Counted from the stretch's first letter, positions 1 through 9,633 are shown. The stretch: 64,000 nt of DNA from Saprospiraceae bacterium (GCA_016719615.1 JADJYQ010000007.1:62001-126000), one strand, 5' to 3'. Notes: generated by a model from the sequence alone, not told the origin. A program made the numbers and translations.

Positions 1-794
1 AATTCATCTTCAATAGAGCGAATGATGTTTTTCAATCGGTCTTTGGGGGCCACATATAAATTCGCCGGAAAAATGGCAGCAAAATCCATGCTAATGATGC
101 GCTTTCCGCTTGTAAGTTCAATCTGATCTATGTTTTCGATTTCATCCCCGAAAAAATGGATGCGATATCCATAATCTGCATAGGGCAAATAGATATCCAC
201 GGTATCGCCTTTAACCCTAAATTCACCCCGGTTCAAACTGGTTTCCGTTCGGTTGTAGAGAATATCCACTAATTTGTATAAAAAAGCATTCCGCGGCATG
301 ACTTGCCCTTTTTCTAACCTGATAATTCCCGTTTTATAATCTTCAGGATTCCCCATACCGAATATGCAGGACACGGTGGCTACCAGGATAATATCTCTCC
401 GGCCTGAAAGCAATGAAGAGGTAGCCTTTAATCGCAGCCGGTCCACTTCCTCATTGATCTGCAAATCTTTTTCAATGTAGGTATCAGATACAGATATGTA
501 GGCTTCAGGTTGGTAATAATCGTAATAAGACACAAAATATTCGACGGCATTGTCCGGAAAAAATTCCCTGAATTCTCCGTACAATTGCGCAGTTAAAGTC
601 TTGTTATGCGTCATTATCAAGGTCGGTTTTTCGACCTGTGCAATGACATTGGCCATGGTAAAGGTCTTTCCCGATCCGGTCACTCCTAACAAAACTTGTG
701 AACGATCATGGTTCCTGATACCATCAACCAACTGTTTTATGGCTTGTGGCTGATCGCCGGTGGCCTGATAAGGTGAACTTAAGTGAAACGACAT
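1..794 (-). CDS. uvrB: UvrABC excision nuclease subunit B, N-terminal part (runs off the window)
   Basis: UvrB is the DNA-damage-verifying helicase-like subunit of nucleotide excision repair; it is loaded by UvrA and then recruits UvrC. The reverse strand reads MSFHLSSPYQATGDQPQAI, then the Walker A stretch GVTGSGKTFTMANVI, the THNKTLTAQLYGEF block and the beta-hairpin stretch FVSYYDYYQPEAYI, all diagnostic of UvrB. About 264 codons are present and the C-terminal helicase and UvrC-binding parts lie beyond base 1. The ATG is at 792-794, and a TAnnTTTG box lies only 6 bp upstream of it, so the leader should be very short. The gene is divergent from the hydrolase at 824. uvrA is also in this window (11.8 kb) but is not in the same operon. 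Confidence 0.95.
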   Translation of the reverse strand, partial: MSFHLSSPYQATGDQPQAIKQLVDGIRNHDRSQVLLGVTGSGKTFTMANVIAQVEKPTLIMTHNKTLTAQLYGEFREFFPDNAVEYFVSYYDYYQPEAYISVSDTYIEKDLQINEEVDRLRLKATSSLLSGRRDIILVATVSCIFGMGNPEDYKTGIIRLEKGQVMPRNAFLYKLVDILYNRTETSLNRGEFRVKGDTVDIYLPYADYGYRIHFFGDEIENIDQIELTSGKRIISMDFAAIFPANLYVAPKDRLKNIIRSIEDE

Positions 795-800
795 AAAATA

Positions 801-808
801 CAAAAATA
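801..808 (-). promoter_or_regulatory. Bacteroidota -7 box of uvrB
   Basis: The reverse strand reads TATTTTTG, an exact match to TAnnTTTG, ending 6 bp before the uvrB ATG. No clear -33 TTG is seen at the usual 19-21 bp spacing, so the promoter call rests on the -7 box and its position. A transcript starting about 6 nt downstream would be nearly leaderless. Confidence 0.5.
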
Positions 809-823
809 AGCAGACTCCTGAAA

Positions 824-1594
824 GTGAAGGCCGGGATTTTAAATAGTAAACAACAGGGAAGTGGTCATGTTCTGATCATACTCCATGGACTCTTTGGTTG
901 CCTCGATAACTGGCAATCCATGGCTCGAATGCTCAGCGAATATTTTACGGTCATCACAGTGGATCTCCGCAATCACGGGAAGTCCTTCCATCATCAAACG
1001 ATGAACTACCGCGTCATGGCCGATGACTTACTGGATTTTATTCATTTTCATCAAATACCAGATTGTTACCTTATGGGGCACAGCATGGGTGGAAAAGTCA
1101 TTTTGGATTTACTCAGCAGAGATTGGCAGACTCAGCACAAAGTGATGATTCTCGACATTGCACCGAAAGCCTATCCCGACGTTCACCTCAATATTTTCGA
1201 AGCAATGAAGGATTTACCTCTACATCAATTGAACACGCGACAAGAATTGGATCATTTTCTTTCTAATTCTATTCAAGAATTTTCGATACGCCAATTTATT
1301 CTCAAAAATGTGGATCGCGATGAATCGGGCCGATTCAACTGGAAATTAAATTTGGAAGTCCTGCATCAAAATTATCATGAAATCTCAAAAGCCATAACAT
1401 TTGACAAAGTGATCTTCAATGAAATTTGTTTTGTGAGGGGTTCGCATTCGAATTACATCACTGATTTGGATATCATTGAACTCAAATCCACCTTTCCAAA
1501 TTCAAAATTTGAAACGATCCTTACTGCCGGACATTGGATCCATGCAGATCAGCCACAGGCATTAAAAAATACAATAATGAAATTTTTTAAATAA
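824..1594 (+). CDS. alpha/beta-fold hydrolase (YbfF-like esterase)
   Basis: A 256-residue soluble alpha/beta hydrolase. The oxyanion-hole motif HGLFG is followed by DNW, and the nucleophile elbow GHSMGG places the catalytic serine at residue 87. The catalytic histidine is probably in AGHWIH near the C terminus. Length and motif order match the small YbfF-type acyl-ester hydrolases found widely in bacteria; the substrate cannot be told from sequence. The start codon is GTG (MKAGILN), 29 bp from the divergent uvrB start. No ATG lies closer to the fold. No signal peptide is seen, so it should be cytoplasmic. Confidence 0.82.
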   Translation: MKAGILNSKQQGSGHVLIILHGLFGCLDNWQSMARMLSEYFTVITVDLRNHGKSFHHQTMNYRVMADDLLDFIHFHQIPDCYLMGHSMGGKVILDLLSRDWQTQHKVMILDIAPKAYPDVHLNIFEAMKDLPLHQLNTRQELDHFLSNSIQEFSIRQFILKNVDRDESGRFNWKLNLEVLHQNYHEISKAITFDKVIFNEICFVRGSHSNYITDLDIIELKSTFPNSKFETILTAGHWIHADQPQALKNTIMKFFK

Positions 1595-1675
1595 TAAAGG
1601 TCCCATGAAATTTTGCATTTTTAAACAAGACCTTTGGTTTAACGTTTCTAAAATACATCAAATAAACATAATAAC

Positions 1676-2380
1676 ATGGATATTCAAAACGCAATTGTCC
1701 TCATCACCGGCGGTAGTCAGGGCATCGGGCTCGAGACCGCAAAACTCCTTGTTTCCGAAGGCGCTCAGGTGGCCATCTGTGGGCGCAATAAACAAAAACT
1801 GATGGAAGCATCGCAATTAAGCGGAGCTTACCCAATTCAGGCAGATGTAAGCAGGGAAGATGAAGTCACAGATCTTATACAGGCTGTCATTGATCATTTC
1901 GGTGGCTACAACGTTTTAATCAACAATGCAGGTTATGGCTATTTTGATTTGATTCAAAATCTGGATTTAAATAAGTTTCGTCAGCTTCTCGAAACCAATT
2001 TATTGGGAGCTACCGCTTGTGCCAAAGAATCAGCAAAATATTTTATAGAAAAAGAATACGGCAATATCATAAATATAGCTTCCACCGCAGCAAAATCAGG
2101 CTTTCCTGCAGGTAGCGCTTATTGTGCCTCCAAATTTGCCTTGACCGCACTTACAGAATGTTGGAGAAATGAATTGCGGAAATACAACATCCGGGTCATG
2201 CAGATCAATCCCAGTGAAGTGCAGACAGATTTTGTAGTCAACAGTGGAAGACCCGAACGGCCGTTCAATGAAACAAAGTTGCAATCTGCAGAAATTGCAC
2301 ACAGCATTTTGAGCATGTTGCAAATGCACGATCGTGGATTTATCACTGAACTGACAGTTTTTGCAACCAATCCTCAATGA
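1676..2380 (+). CDS. short-chain dehydrogenase/reductase (FabG-like)
   Basis: A classical SDR oxidoreductase of 234 residues with a Rossmann fold. The NAD(P)-binding glycine motif TGGSQGIG is near residue 11, followed by NNAGYG and the catalytic set (Ser in IASTAAKSG, Tyr and Lys in YCASK). The CGRN stretch after beta-2 suggests NADPH preference. Family members are 3-oxoacyl-ACP reductases or related ketoreductases; the exact substrate is not visible. Its stop overlaps the start of rsmA by the four bases ATGA, so the two are translationally coupled. This is probably a shared transcript rather than a shared pathway. Confidence 0.85.
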   Translation: MDIQNAIVLITGGSQGIGLETAKLLVSEGAQVAICGRNKQKLMEASQLSGAYPIQADVSREDEVTDLIQAVIDHFGGYNVLINNAGYGYFDLIQNLDLNKFRQLLETNLLGATACAKESAKYFIEKEYGNIINIASTAAKSGFPAGSAYCASKFALTALTECWRNELRKYNIRVMQINPSEVQTDFVVNSGRPERPFNETKLQSAEIAHSILSMLQMHDRGFITELTVFATNPQ

Positions 2381-3156
2381 GATATCCCGATGCCAAAAAA
2401 TCCTTTGGGCAGCATTTCTTAAAGGACCAGAATGTACTGGAAAAAATGGTCGAAATTCTAAAAGTATGGGATACGCCCAATTTGATAGAGATCGGACCCG
2501 GGACTGGAGCCCTCACCAAACGATTGTTAGTTTTGGGTAAAAATCTACGTTGCATCGAAGCTGACAGGGACATGCAGGCTTACCTTATGACCCATCATAT
2601 ATTGAACGAAGAACAACTCGTGAAAGCAGATGTTCTGGATATAAATCTCAAAGAATTATTTCCGGATCAGGATTTCATACTCTGTGGCAATTTTCCATAT
2701 AATATTTCTTCACAGATTCTCATTCAAACGCTATTCAATGCAGACCGCATTCCTCATATGATCGGTATGTTTCAAAAAGAAGTAGCCATGCGCATTATTG
2801 CTAAACCAGGCACAAAAGATTACAGTTCGATCAGTGTACTCAACCAGTTATTATACGATCCGGTGAAGTGTTTTGACATTCCGCCCGGTGCTTTTCAACC
2901 ACCGCCAAAAGTGATGTCATCAGTTGTCCATCTCCGCAGAAAAGAGCCTTTGATGGATTTGCAGTTGTTTAAAAATATTCAGAAACTGATTAGACACGCA
3001 TTCCAGTTCAGGCGAAAAACGCTCCGCAATAATTTAAAATCATACGTACAAAATATAAACTTGCTGGAAGGAAAATATTTTGACCAACGGGCAGAAGCAT
3101 TGTTGCCGGAGGAGTTTATAAAATTATATACTCAATTAAAAAGTATAGAAGCCTAA
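2377..3156 (+). CDS. rsmA: 16S rRNA (adenine(1518)-N(6)/adenine(1519)-N(6))-dimethyltransferase
   Basis: RsmA (KsgA) dimethylates two adjacent adenines in helix 45 of 16S rRNA late in 30S assembly, using S-adenosylmethionine. The 259-residue protein starts with the family signature KKSFGQHFLKD, then the SAM-binding loop EIGPGTGALT, the acidic EADRD turn and the catalytic motif GNFPYNISSQIL. The usual Leu of NLPY is Phe here. The C-terminal helical domain with QFRRKTLRNNL is present and the length is normal. It overlaps the upstream SDR by ATGA. The next gene is convergent. Confidence 0.96.
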   Translation: MRYPDAKKSFGQHFLKDQNVLEKMVEILKVWDTPNLIEIGPGTGALTKRLLVLGKNLRCIEADRDMQAYLMTHHILNEEQLVKADVLDINLKELFPDQDFILCGNFPYNISSQILIQTLFNADRIPHMIGMFQKEVAMRIIAKPGTKDYSSISVLNQLLYDPVKCFDIPPGAFQPPPKVMSSVVHLRRKEPLMDLQLFKNIQKLIRHAFQFRRKTLRNNLKSYVQNINLLEGKYFDQRAEALLPEEFIKLYTQLKSIEA

Positions 3157-3303
3157 AATGACTTGCTAGTTATAAACAAATTTTCAATTATTCTTCACGA
3201 CTCAAATCAATCAAATGACAATTTGATGCATTACTGGAGTAAGTTTCAAATTTAAAAAGTCTGGAACATCTTCTTTTTGTGCCATTGAATAAATATTTTC
3301 AGA

Positions 3304-3684
3304 TTAATTTTTTTTACTCCTTTTATCCAATTCCCCTAAAGCCAAAATAGGTTGGTAAGATTTTAATTCAATGACTCTGAATCCAAAGGGTCTTCCTCTA
3401 TAAACAAAGTTGGTCATCGCGGTGCCTCCCTGTCCAGCAATCTGAACATTGATCTCCAGCTTACTTAGTAATTCGCCATCGTATTCCATTTGCGGATAAC
3501 TCAAGCTGATGCCTTTAAGTCCTACAACGACCCGAATAGAATCCAACAGGCTTTTTGACATTTGTCTTCCGAAATGCACTTCAACGCTATTGTCTTCAAT
3601 AAATAAAGCATGTGGCTGGGGTTTCGGAGTGCAGGAAGTATAAAGTATCCCGGCCATACAAAATAACATTATGATTTTTTGCAT
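3304..3684 (-). CDS. small putative lipoprotein, unknown function
   Basis: A 126-residue protein not assigned to a family. It opens with a short hydrophobic signal segment ending ILYTSC, which looks like a lipobox with Cys at residue 18, although Tyr at -3 is not typical. The rest is predicted soluble and beta-rich. The stretch GQGGTAMTNFVYRGRPFG may be a turn-rich core. It ends in the basic tail DKRSKKN. It is a single gene between rsmA and infB, convergent with rsmA, with 150-190 bp of AT-rich spacer on each side. It is probably a periplasm- or outer-membrane-anchored lipoprotein. Confidence 0.55.
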   Translation of the reverse strand: MQKIIMLFCMAGILYTSCTPKPQPHALFIEDNSVEVHFGRQMSKSLLDSIRVVVGLKGISLSYPQMEYDGELLSKLEINVQIAGQGGTAMTNFVYRGRPFGFRVIELKSYQPILALGELDKRSKKN

Positions 3685-3872
3685 TTGTTATGAATTTGAT
3701 ATGCCAATAAAGATATGCAATAGATTCAAAATATTGATCCTGCATTTATTAAAACCTGGCAATTTGATACTGGAATAAGGATTTCATTGATTGAATCGCA
3801 ATTCTATGCAACTCTAAAATTGTACAGCTTGTAAAAAAATCATAGCTGAACAGCCCGATTTTAAGCTTTACT

Positions 3873-6550
3873 TTAGCTGAGTTTCTGTTTCACTTCTGTG
3901 ATTTCAACAGCCTCAATGATGTCGCCTACTTTGATGTCATTGAAATTTTTAATGGTGATACCGCATTCCATATTTTCCTTCACTTCCTTGACATCATCTT
4001 TAAAACGTTTCAATGATGAAATCTCTGCTGTGGCGCCTTCGCGGTTAGGATAAACGACAATTCCATCACGTATAATTCTGATCGGATTATTACGTGCCAA
4101 CTTCCCTTCAATGACCATACATCCTGCAACTGTTCCAACTTTTGAAACTTTGAAAACTTCCCGGATTTCAACTTGTCCGACGATTTTCTCTTCTTTCGTT
4201 GGTTCCAGCATCCCTTCCATAGCTGCTTTTATCTCATCAATGGCTTCATAGATGATAGAATACAATTTGATCTGTACGCCTTCTTTTTCAGCCAATGTTC
4301 TTGCCCCTAAAGTAGGCCTTACCTGGAAACCAATAACGATGGCATCTGATGCAGATGCAAGGAGGATGTCTGATTCTGCGATAGGCCCTACCGCTTTATG
4401 AATAACACTTACCTGTATTTTTTCGACTGATAATTTGATCAATGAATCTGAAAGGGCTTCCACCGAACCATCTACATCTCCTTTGACGATTAACTTCAAT
4501 TCCTTGAAATCTCCCAATGCCAGACGGCGTCCGATCTCATCCAAAGAAATTCTCTTCGCAGCGCGTGTGGCCTGCTCTCTGTTGATTTGCATTCTGCGGC
4601 CTGCAATCAATCTAGCTTCACCTTCATCTTCCATCACTTTGAATTTTTCACCTGCCGTAGGTGCTCCAGGCAATCCTAAAACAAGTACAGGAGTTGCCGG
4701 TGGTGCCTTCGTCAATTTCTGAGCGCGCTCATTAAACATCGCCTTGACCTTGCCTGCATGTTCCCCAGCTAAAATAAAATCTCCCGTTTTTAAAGTACCG
4801 TTTTGGACCAATAATTTAGTTACATAACCTCGCCCTTTATCCAATGAAGCTTCGATGACAGTTCCTATTGCCGGTCTTTTCGGATTTGCTTTCAGATTCA
4901 ACACCTCCGCTTCCAATAATATTTTTTCAAGTAAAGACTCGATACCTAATCCTGATTTTGCTGATATATCCTGCGATTGATATTTTCCGCCCCATTCTTC
5001 GATCAGCAAATTCATTTGGGATAATTCATTTTTAATGCGGTCCGGATCAGCGCCGGCTTTATCTACTTTGTTGATGGCAAAGACCATAGGTACTCCCGCT
5101 GCTTGTGCATGCGATATAGCTTCTTTGGTTTGAGGCATTACGTGATCGTCTGCAGCAATAATAATCACTGCTATATCCGTGACTTTGGCACCACGAGCAC
5201 GCATCGCTGTAAAGGCCTCGTGACCAGGGGTGTCCAAAAAGGTTATAGGTTTGTGATCGGGTCCTACTTTTACTTCATAAGCTCCAATATGCTGTGTAAT
5301 TCCACCTGCTTCTCCTGATGCCACGTTTGCTTTTCGAATATGGTCGAGCAAAGATGTTTTTCCATGATCTACGTGCCCCATTACCGTCACGATCGGGGAA
5401 CGTTCAACCAAATCTTCAGGATCATCTACAATTTCTTCCTCATCATCAACGCTTTGCTCTTCCGCACTGATGAATTCAATCTTATGCCCGAATTCTTCAG
5501 ATAATATTTCAATTACTTCTGCATCCAATCTTTGATTGATGGATACGATGATACCCATGTTCATACAAGTCATGATAACATCAGAAACGGGTACATTCAT
5601 CAAATTGGCTAACTCTGAAACTGTGACAAACTCAGTAAGTTGAATTGCAGAAGCATCTTCAGCAGATTGCCTGATGTTCTCTTTCTCGCGCATTTCTTCG
5701 CGTTTGTCCCTTCTGATCTTTTGCCTTTTGTTTCTTCCACCTTGATGCAGTTTGGCCATAGTAGCCCTGATCTGATCTTCAATTTCTTTCGTAGAAACTT
5801 CTTTGACCTGTGGTTCATTCGGACGATGACCTGGCCTTCCTCCTCTGTCATCTTGTTGGAAATCTGTAGTGTTAACTTTTTTGCGTTTTCGTTTCCGCTT
5901 CTTTTTATCAGCTTCCGTTTCAACTTTCTTAGCCGGACCTGGACCGGCAGCAGGAGCGGGTTTTTTAGCTTCTTCTTTTTTCTTACTGCTGTCTTTTAAT
6001 TTACTTGAATCAATTTTGCCCAAGATTTTGAGTCCTTGCAATTGAGGCGCTTCTATCCGTGTAATTTCCTCTTCTATCACGACAGGTGCTTCGGGCACTA
6101 CTGGGGCAGGAATTTCGACAACCGTTTCCGCCTCTTCTTTTTCTTTTTCTTTTTAGGTTTGGCTTCCGGATTTTCAAGATCTATTTTACCAACGACCGTT
6201 AGTTTAGGTTTATCTTCTTCTTCGACTTTAGCCGTGATCACCTCCTGAGGTTTCGACACAGGTTTTTCAACCGGAGGCGGAGGCGGAGGGGGCGTTGGAT
6301 CTCCAAAAAGATTTACGGTGACTTTTGGTTTTTCTTTGACAACAACAGGCGTTGCCAATTTCTGCAACTGATCAGCCTGTTCCTTTTCCTGAATGTCCTT
6401 CTGGAATTCTTTCAGCAGCTCGGTATACATCTCATCGGTAACTTTTGCTGTTGGCTTGTTCTCAATCTCAAAACCTTTCTTCTGCAAAGCTTCCACAACT
6501 GTGCTCAGTCCGACGTTAAACTCCGTTGCTACTTTAAATAATAATTTCAT
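3873..6550 (-). CDS. infB: translation initiation factor IF-2 (one frameshift in the sequence)
   Basis: IF-2 is the GTPase that places initiator tRNA on the 30S subunit and joins the 50S. The first 150 residues (6098-6550) hold the IF2N domain (LLFKVATEFNVGLSTVVEAL) and a Pro/Lys-rich linker. The remaining 741 (3873-6098) hold a second IF2N-like segment, the G domain with GHVDHGKTS, DTPGHE and NKVD, and the C-terminal initiator-tRNA-binding domains. The two ORFs are out of register by one base. The linker reads on smoothly as EEAETVVEIPAPVVPEAP if one A is added to an A5 run in the Lys tract (between 6138 and 6154). The restored length is about 892 residues, usual for Bacteroidota. An intact gene is essential, so an assembly error is likely. 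It is the last gene of rimP-nusA-infB. Confidence 0.93.
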
Positions 6551-6596
6551 TCCTTGCGTTTACCAATACTCAGCTTGTCATTAATTTTTCAAGCTA

Positions 6597-7832
6597 TCAA
6601 TCTTTTAATTCTTCTTCTAATATTTTGATAACATCCATTACGGTCTCTTCTTCGAGATCGGTTCTTCTTACCAATTCCTCAACACTTAAATTCAAAACAC
6701 TTCTCGCGGTGTCGCAACCGATTTTTTTAAATGCATCGATTACCCATTCGTCGATCTCATCTGTGAATTCATCCAGATCAACATCATCTATTTCGCCCTC
6801 ATCCTGGTCTCTGTATACATCGATTTCATAACCTGTAATTCTGGAGGCCAATTTAATATTAGCTCCTCCTTTCCCAATTGCCAAAGACAGCTGATCTGCT
6901 TTTAAGTATACACTGGCTTTTTTATTGGCTTCGTCAATTTCTATGCTACTGATCTTAGCAGGAGTCAAAGAACGTTGTATATAAAGATTTAGGTTATTTG
7001 TAAAATTGACGATATCTATGTTTTCATTTCTCAATTCTCTCACGATACCATGAATCCGGCTCCCTTTCATACCTACGCAGGCACCTACCGGATCAATGCG
7101 ATCATCAAATGATTCAACAGCCACTTTTGCACGTTCTCCGGGGATACGCACAATTTTGCGAATCACAATGAGGCCGTCTTCAATTTCCGGAACTTCCTGC
7201 TCCATTAGTCTTTGCAGAAAGCTGGGATCTGTTCTCGAAAGAGTAATGTAAGGCTGATTGTTTTTGAGTTCGACTTTTTTAATGACAGATCTGACGATAT
7301 CTCCTTTGCGAAAATGATCGCCCCGAATGGTTTCCGTTCTTGGCAAGATCAATTCATTATTGGTAGCATCATCGATGATTAAAAATTCTTTCTTCAATAC
7401 CTGATTCACTTCCCCGATCACCAATTCTCCTTCGCGTTCTGAATATCTTTTATAGACATCGTCTTTCTCGAGTTCCATAACACGAGAAACCAATGTTTGT
7501 CTGGCGGCCATAATGGCACGGCGACCAAAATCATCTAGTTCCAATTGTTCGTAACATTCCAGACCAACTTCATAATCTTCATCTATGGCCATGGCTTCAG
7601 AAATGGCAATTTCCTTCAAATCGTCCGTTACCTCGCCATCCGGTACAATCTTGCGGATACGCCAGATCTCGAGGTCTCCTTTTTGTGTATTGACGATGAC
7701 GTTAAAATTTTCGTCAGAAGCGTATTTCTTGCGAATCATCGAACGGAACACATCCTCCAATACCCGCATCATCGTGGGTCTGTCGATATTTTTTCCCGCT
7801 TTAAATTCGGCAAAAGTTTCTACAAGTTTCAT
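6597..7832 (-). CDS. nusA: transcription termination/antitermination factor NusA
   Basis: NusA binds RNA polymerase and controls pausing, termination and antitermination. The 411-residue protein has the N-terminal RNAP-binding domain (FAEFKAGKNIDR), an S1 domain (GELVIGEVNQVLKKEFLI), the PRTE segment and two KH domains (CVGMKGSRIHGIVREL and AIGKGGANIKLASRITG). A C-terminal acidic stretch with one short helical repeat (SVEELVRRTDLEEETVMDVI) follows, shorter than the doubled acidic repeats of E. coli. It lies 4 bp downstream of rimP and 46 bp upstream of infB, the conserved order of this operon. Confidence 0.97.
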   Translation of the reverse strand: MKLVETFAEFKAGKNIDRPTMMRVLEDVFRSMIRKKYASDENFNVIVNTQKGDLEIWRIRKIVPDGEVTDDLKEIAISEAMAIDEDYEVGLECYEQLELDDFGRRAIMAARQTLVSRVMELEKDDVYKRYSEREGELVIGEVNQVLKKEFLIIDDATNNELILPRTETIRGDHFRKGDIVRSVIKKVELKNNQPYITLSRTDPSFLQRLMEQEVPEIEDGLIVIRKIVRIPGERAKVAVESFDDRIDPVGACVGMKGSRIHGIVRELRNENIDIVNFTNNLNLYIQRSLTPAKISSIEIDEANKKASVYLKADQLSLAIGKGGANIKLASRITGYEIDVYRDQDEGEIDDVDLDEFTDEIDEWVIDAFKKIGCDTARSVLNLSVEELVRRTDLEEETVMDVIKILEEELKD

Positions 7833-7836
7833 TGTA

Positions 7837-8307
7837 CTAAATTTTTATTACAATTTTTGCTTCTGCAATAGCCGTATAAGGCAATTGCATTTCTATATTT
7901 TCTTTAATCTTTTTCTTACCTTCTTTTCTGATCTCTTCTCTTCCCAAAGTCAGCAAACTTTCATCAGCGTCGAGAATTGTGCCTTGTGTCAGACTTCCGT
8001 CAGCCAGTTTGACTTGTAGCTCCCGGCCGATATTCTTTACATATTGCCTGGGATACATCAGGGGTCGGGTTAGTCCGGGAGATGAAACTTCGAGGATGTA
8101 GTCTGGCCCAAACCAGGCTTTCTCATCAAAATACTTCTCTAAGTAACGACTTAGCTTTTGGCATTTTTCAAAATTCATGCCGCTATCACTGTCGACAAAC
8201 ACCCGCGTGGTCTTGCCAAACTGTTCGATGGTCACTAAAAAACAATCGCGAAAGCTTTCTTCCTGAAATTTCTTAGCGAGGAGATCCTGAATTTCTTCTG
8301 TATACAT
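7837..8307 (-). CDS. rimP: ribosome maturation factor RimP
   Basis: RimP helps assemble the 3' domain of the 30S subunit. The 156-residue protein shows the family core CQKLSRYLEKYFDEK, the YILEVSSPGLTRPL motif and the C-terminal SH3-like part (VKLADGSLTQGTILDADE). The usual bacterial length is about 150. The ATG at 8305-8307 is 18 bp after a terminator-like hairpin and about 60 bp after a strong -33/-7 promoter, making it the first gene of rimP-nusA-infB. Confidence 0.95.
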   Translation of the reverse strand: MYTEEIQDLLAKKFQEESFRDCFLVTIEQFGKTTRVFVDSDSGMNFEKCQKLSRYLEKYFDEKAWFGPDYILEVSSPGLTRPLMYPRQYVKNIGRELQVKLADGSLTQGTILDADESLLTLGREEIRKEGKKKIKENIEMQLPYTAIAEAKIVIKI

Positions 8308-8325
8308 GAGCTCAGGTATTAAAAC

Positions 8326-8350
8326 AAAAAAAGGGAACTTTTCCGTCCCC
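8326..8350 (-). terminator. terminator-like hairpin in the rimP-nusA-infB leader
   Basis: On the minus strand the leader reads GGGGAC, a GGAAAA loop, GTTCCC and then seven T. This is a compact 6-bp stem plus U-tract placed between the promoter (8368-8398) and the rimP ATG. Such a leader could act as an attenuator, which would suit an operon encoding NusA, itself a termination factor. That regulatory role is inference. Confidence 0.5.
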
Positions 8351-8367
8351 TCCTCTTAAAAGCCGCA

Positions 8368-8398
8368 CAAAGGTAATACTTTTTTAGCGGATTACCAA
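8368..8398 (-). promoter_or_regulatory. promoter of rimP-nusA-infB (-33 TTG, -7 TACCTTTG)
   Basis: The reverse strand carries TTG (8396-8398), exactly 20 bp of spacer, then TACCTTTG (8368-8375). This fits the Bacteroidota consensus TTG-N19-21-TAnnTTTG in both boxes and spacing. It is the best complete promoter in the window, about 60 bp from the rimP ATG. Confidence 0.7.
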
Positions 8399-8431
8399 GA
8401 TTTTAAACTCGCATATTCATTTAGAAAACAA

Positions 8432-8439
8432 TATGTTTG
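8432..8439 (+). promoter_or_regulatory. -7 box of mqnC
   Basis: TATGTTTG is an exact TAnnTTTG match 36 bp before the ATG at 8476. It overlaps the upstream TTG at 8437 that would extend the reading frame, so translation very probably begins at the ATG. No -33 TTG was seen at normal spacing. Confidence 0.5.
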
Positions 8440-8475
8440 CGGGCGCTGTTTAGCTTGTTTAGACTTCTTTTGGAA

Positions 8476-9624
8476 ATGCCATTCAACCATCAAAATTTAC
8501 TCGTAAGGGCCTTAAATAAGGAATTTTTAAGTGCCGCAGAGGGTTTATGGCTGTTTCAAAACGCTCCAACGGCCGAATTAATGCATACGGCCCACCAATT
8601 AAGATGCCTTCAAGTCCCCGGAAATAAGGTGGGTTGGATCATCGACCGCAACAGTAATACCACGAATGTTTGTGTTGCAAACTGCAAGTTCTGTAATTTT
8701 TACAGGCCCCCGGGCCATGTCGATTCATATATCACCAGTCTCGAAGAATACCGCCAAAAAATCGAAGAAACCTTTCGATTGGGTGGCAGACAGCTCTTGC
8801 TTCAGGGTGGCCACCATCCGGAACTTGGACTCGATTTTTATTGCCGGCTATTTGCAGATCTCAAAAAGATGTTTCCAGATCTCAAATTACATGCCCTTGG
8901 ACCTCCGGAAATCGCACACATCTCTAAACTCGAAAAATCGACGCATACGGAGGTTCTAAAAGCCTTGAGAGACGCCGGTTTGGATAGCTTACCGGGTGCC
9001 GGAGCTGAGATTTTATCAGACCGGGTCAGGAGATTGGTTTCCAAAGGCAAATGTGGCGGGCAGGAATGGCTGGATATTATGCGGGCAGCACATCAGCTGC
9101 ATATCACAACTTCCGCTACCATGATGTTCGGACATGTGGAGACATTGGAAGAACGGATGGAACACCTCGTGCTCATCCGTCAGGTCCAATCTGAAAAACC
9201 AAAAGATGCCAAAGGATTTCTGGCATTTATACCCTGGCCCTTCCAGGATGAAGGGACCATGCTCAAAAGACTCAAAAGAGCCCGAAACGCTTGTACTGCC
9301 GATGAATACATACGAATGATCGCCATTTCAAGGATCATGCTTCCCAATATTCTGAATATTCAGGCCTCCTGGCTCACCGTAGGTAAGCAAACAGCACAGG
9401 TATGTTTGTATGCCGGAGCAAACGATTTCGGCAGTATCATGATTGAGGAGAATGTCGTTTCAGCAGCAGGTGCAGCACATAGATTCACCGCAAGTGGAAT
9501 TCAGAAAGCTATACGGGAAGCAGGTTTTGAACCGCAACTGAGAAATCAGGAATACGAAGCCCTGGATTGGAACCCAAGCATAAAAGATCAAGAACTGGAC
9601 CACAGTCAATTACTAGTAGACTAA
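8476..9624 (+). CDS. mqnC: cyclic dehypoxanthinyl futalosine synthase (radical SAM)
   Basis: MqnC cyclises dehypoxanthinyl futalosine in the futalosine route to menaquinone, the respiratory quinone of most Bacteroidota. The radical-SAM cluster motif CVANCKFCNF (C-x3-C-x2-C) follows IDRNSNTTN. Other family blocks are LLLQGGHHPELGLDFY, LHALGPPEIAHI, DSLPGAGAEIL, MFGHVETLEER and GANDFGSIMIEENVV. The call favours MqnC over the homologous MqnE because of QGGHHPELGL and the DSLPGAGAE block. The start is placed at the ATG of MPFNHQN, since the longer TTG frame starts inside the -7 box. A PNP gene follows after 9 bp. Confidence 0.93.
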   Translation: MPFNHQNLLVRALNKEFLSAAEGLWLFQNAPTAELMHTAHQLRCLQVPGNKVGWIIDRNSNTTNVCVANCKFCNFYRPPGHVDSYITSLEEYRQKIEETFRLGGRQLLLQGGHHPELGLDFYCRLFADLKKMFPDLKLHALGPPEIAHISKLEKSTHTEVLKALRDAGLDSLPGAGAEILSDRVRRLVSKGKCGGQEWLDIMRAAHQLHITTSATMMFGHVETLEERMEHLVLIRQVQSEKPKDAKGFLAFIPWPFQDEGTMLKRLKRARNACTADEYIRMIAISRIMLPNILNIQASWLTVGKQTAQVCLYAGANDFGSIMIEENVVSAAGAAHRFTASGIQKAIREAGFEPQLRNQEYEALDWNPSIKDQELDHSQLLVD

Positions 9625-9633
9625 TAACGAATC

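Noticed and set aside
8437..8475. TTG start extending mqnC by 13 codons
   Set aside because: The TTG lies inside the TATGTTTG promoter box, and the family homology begins after the ATG at 8476.
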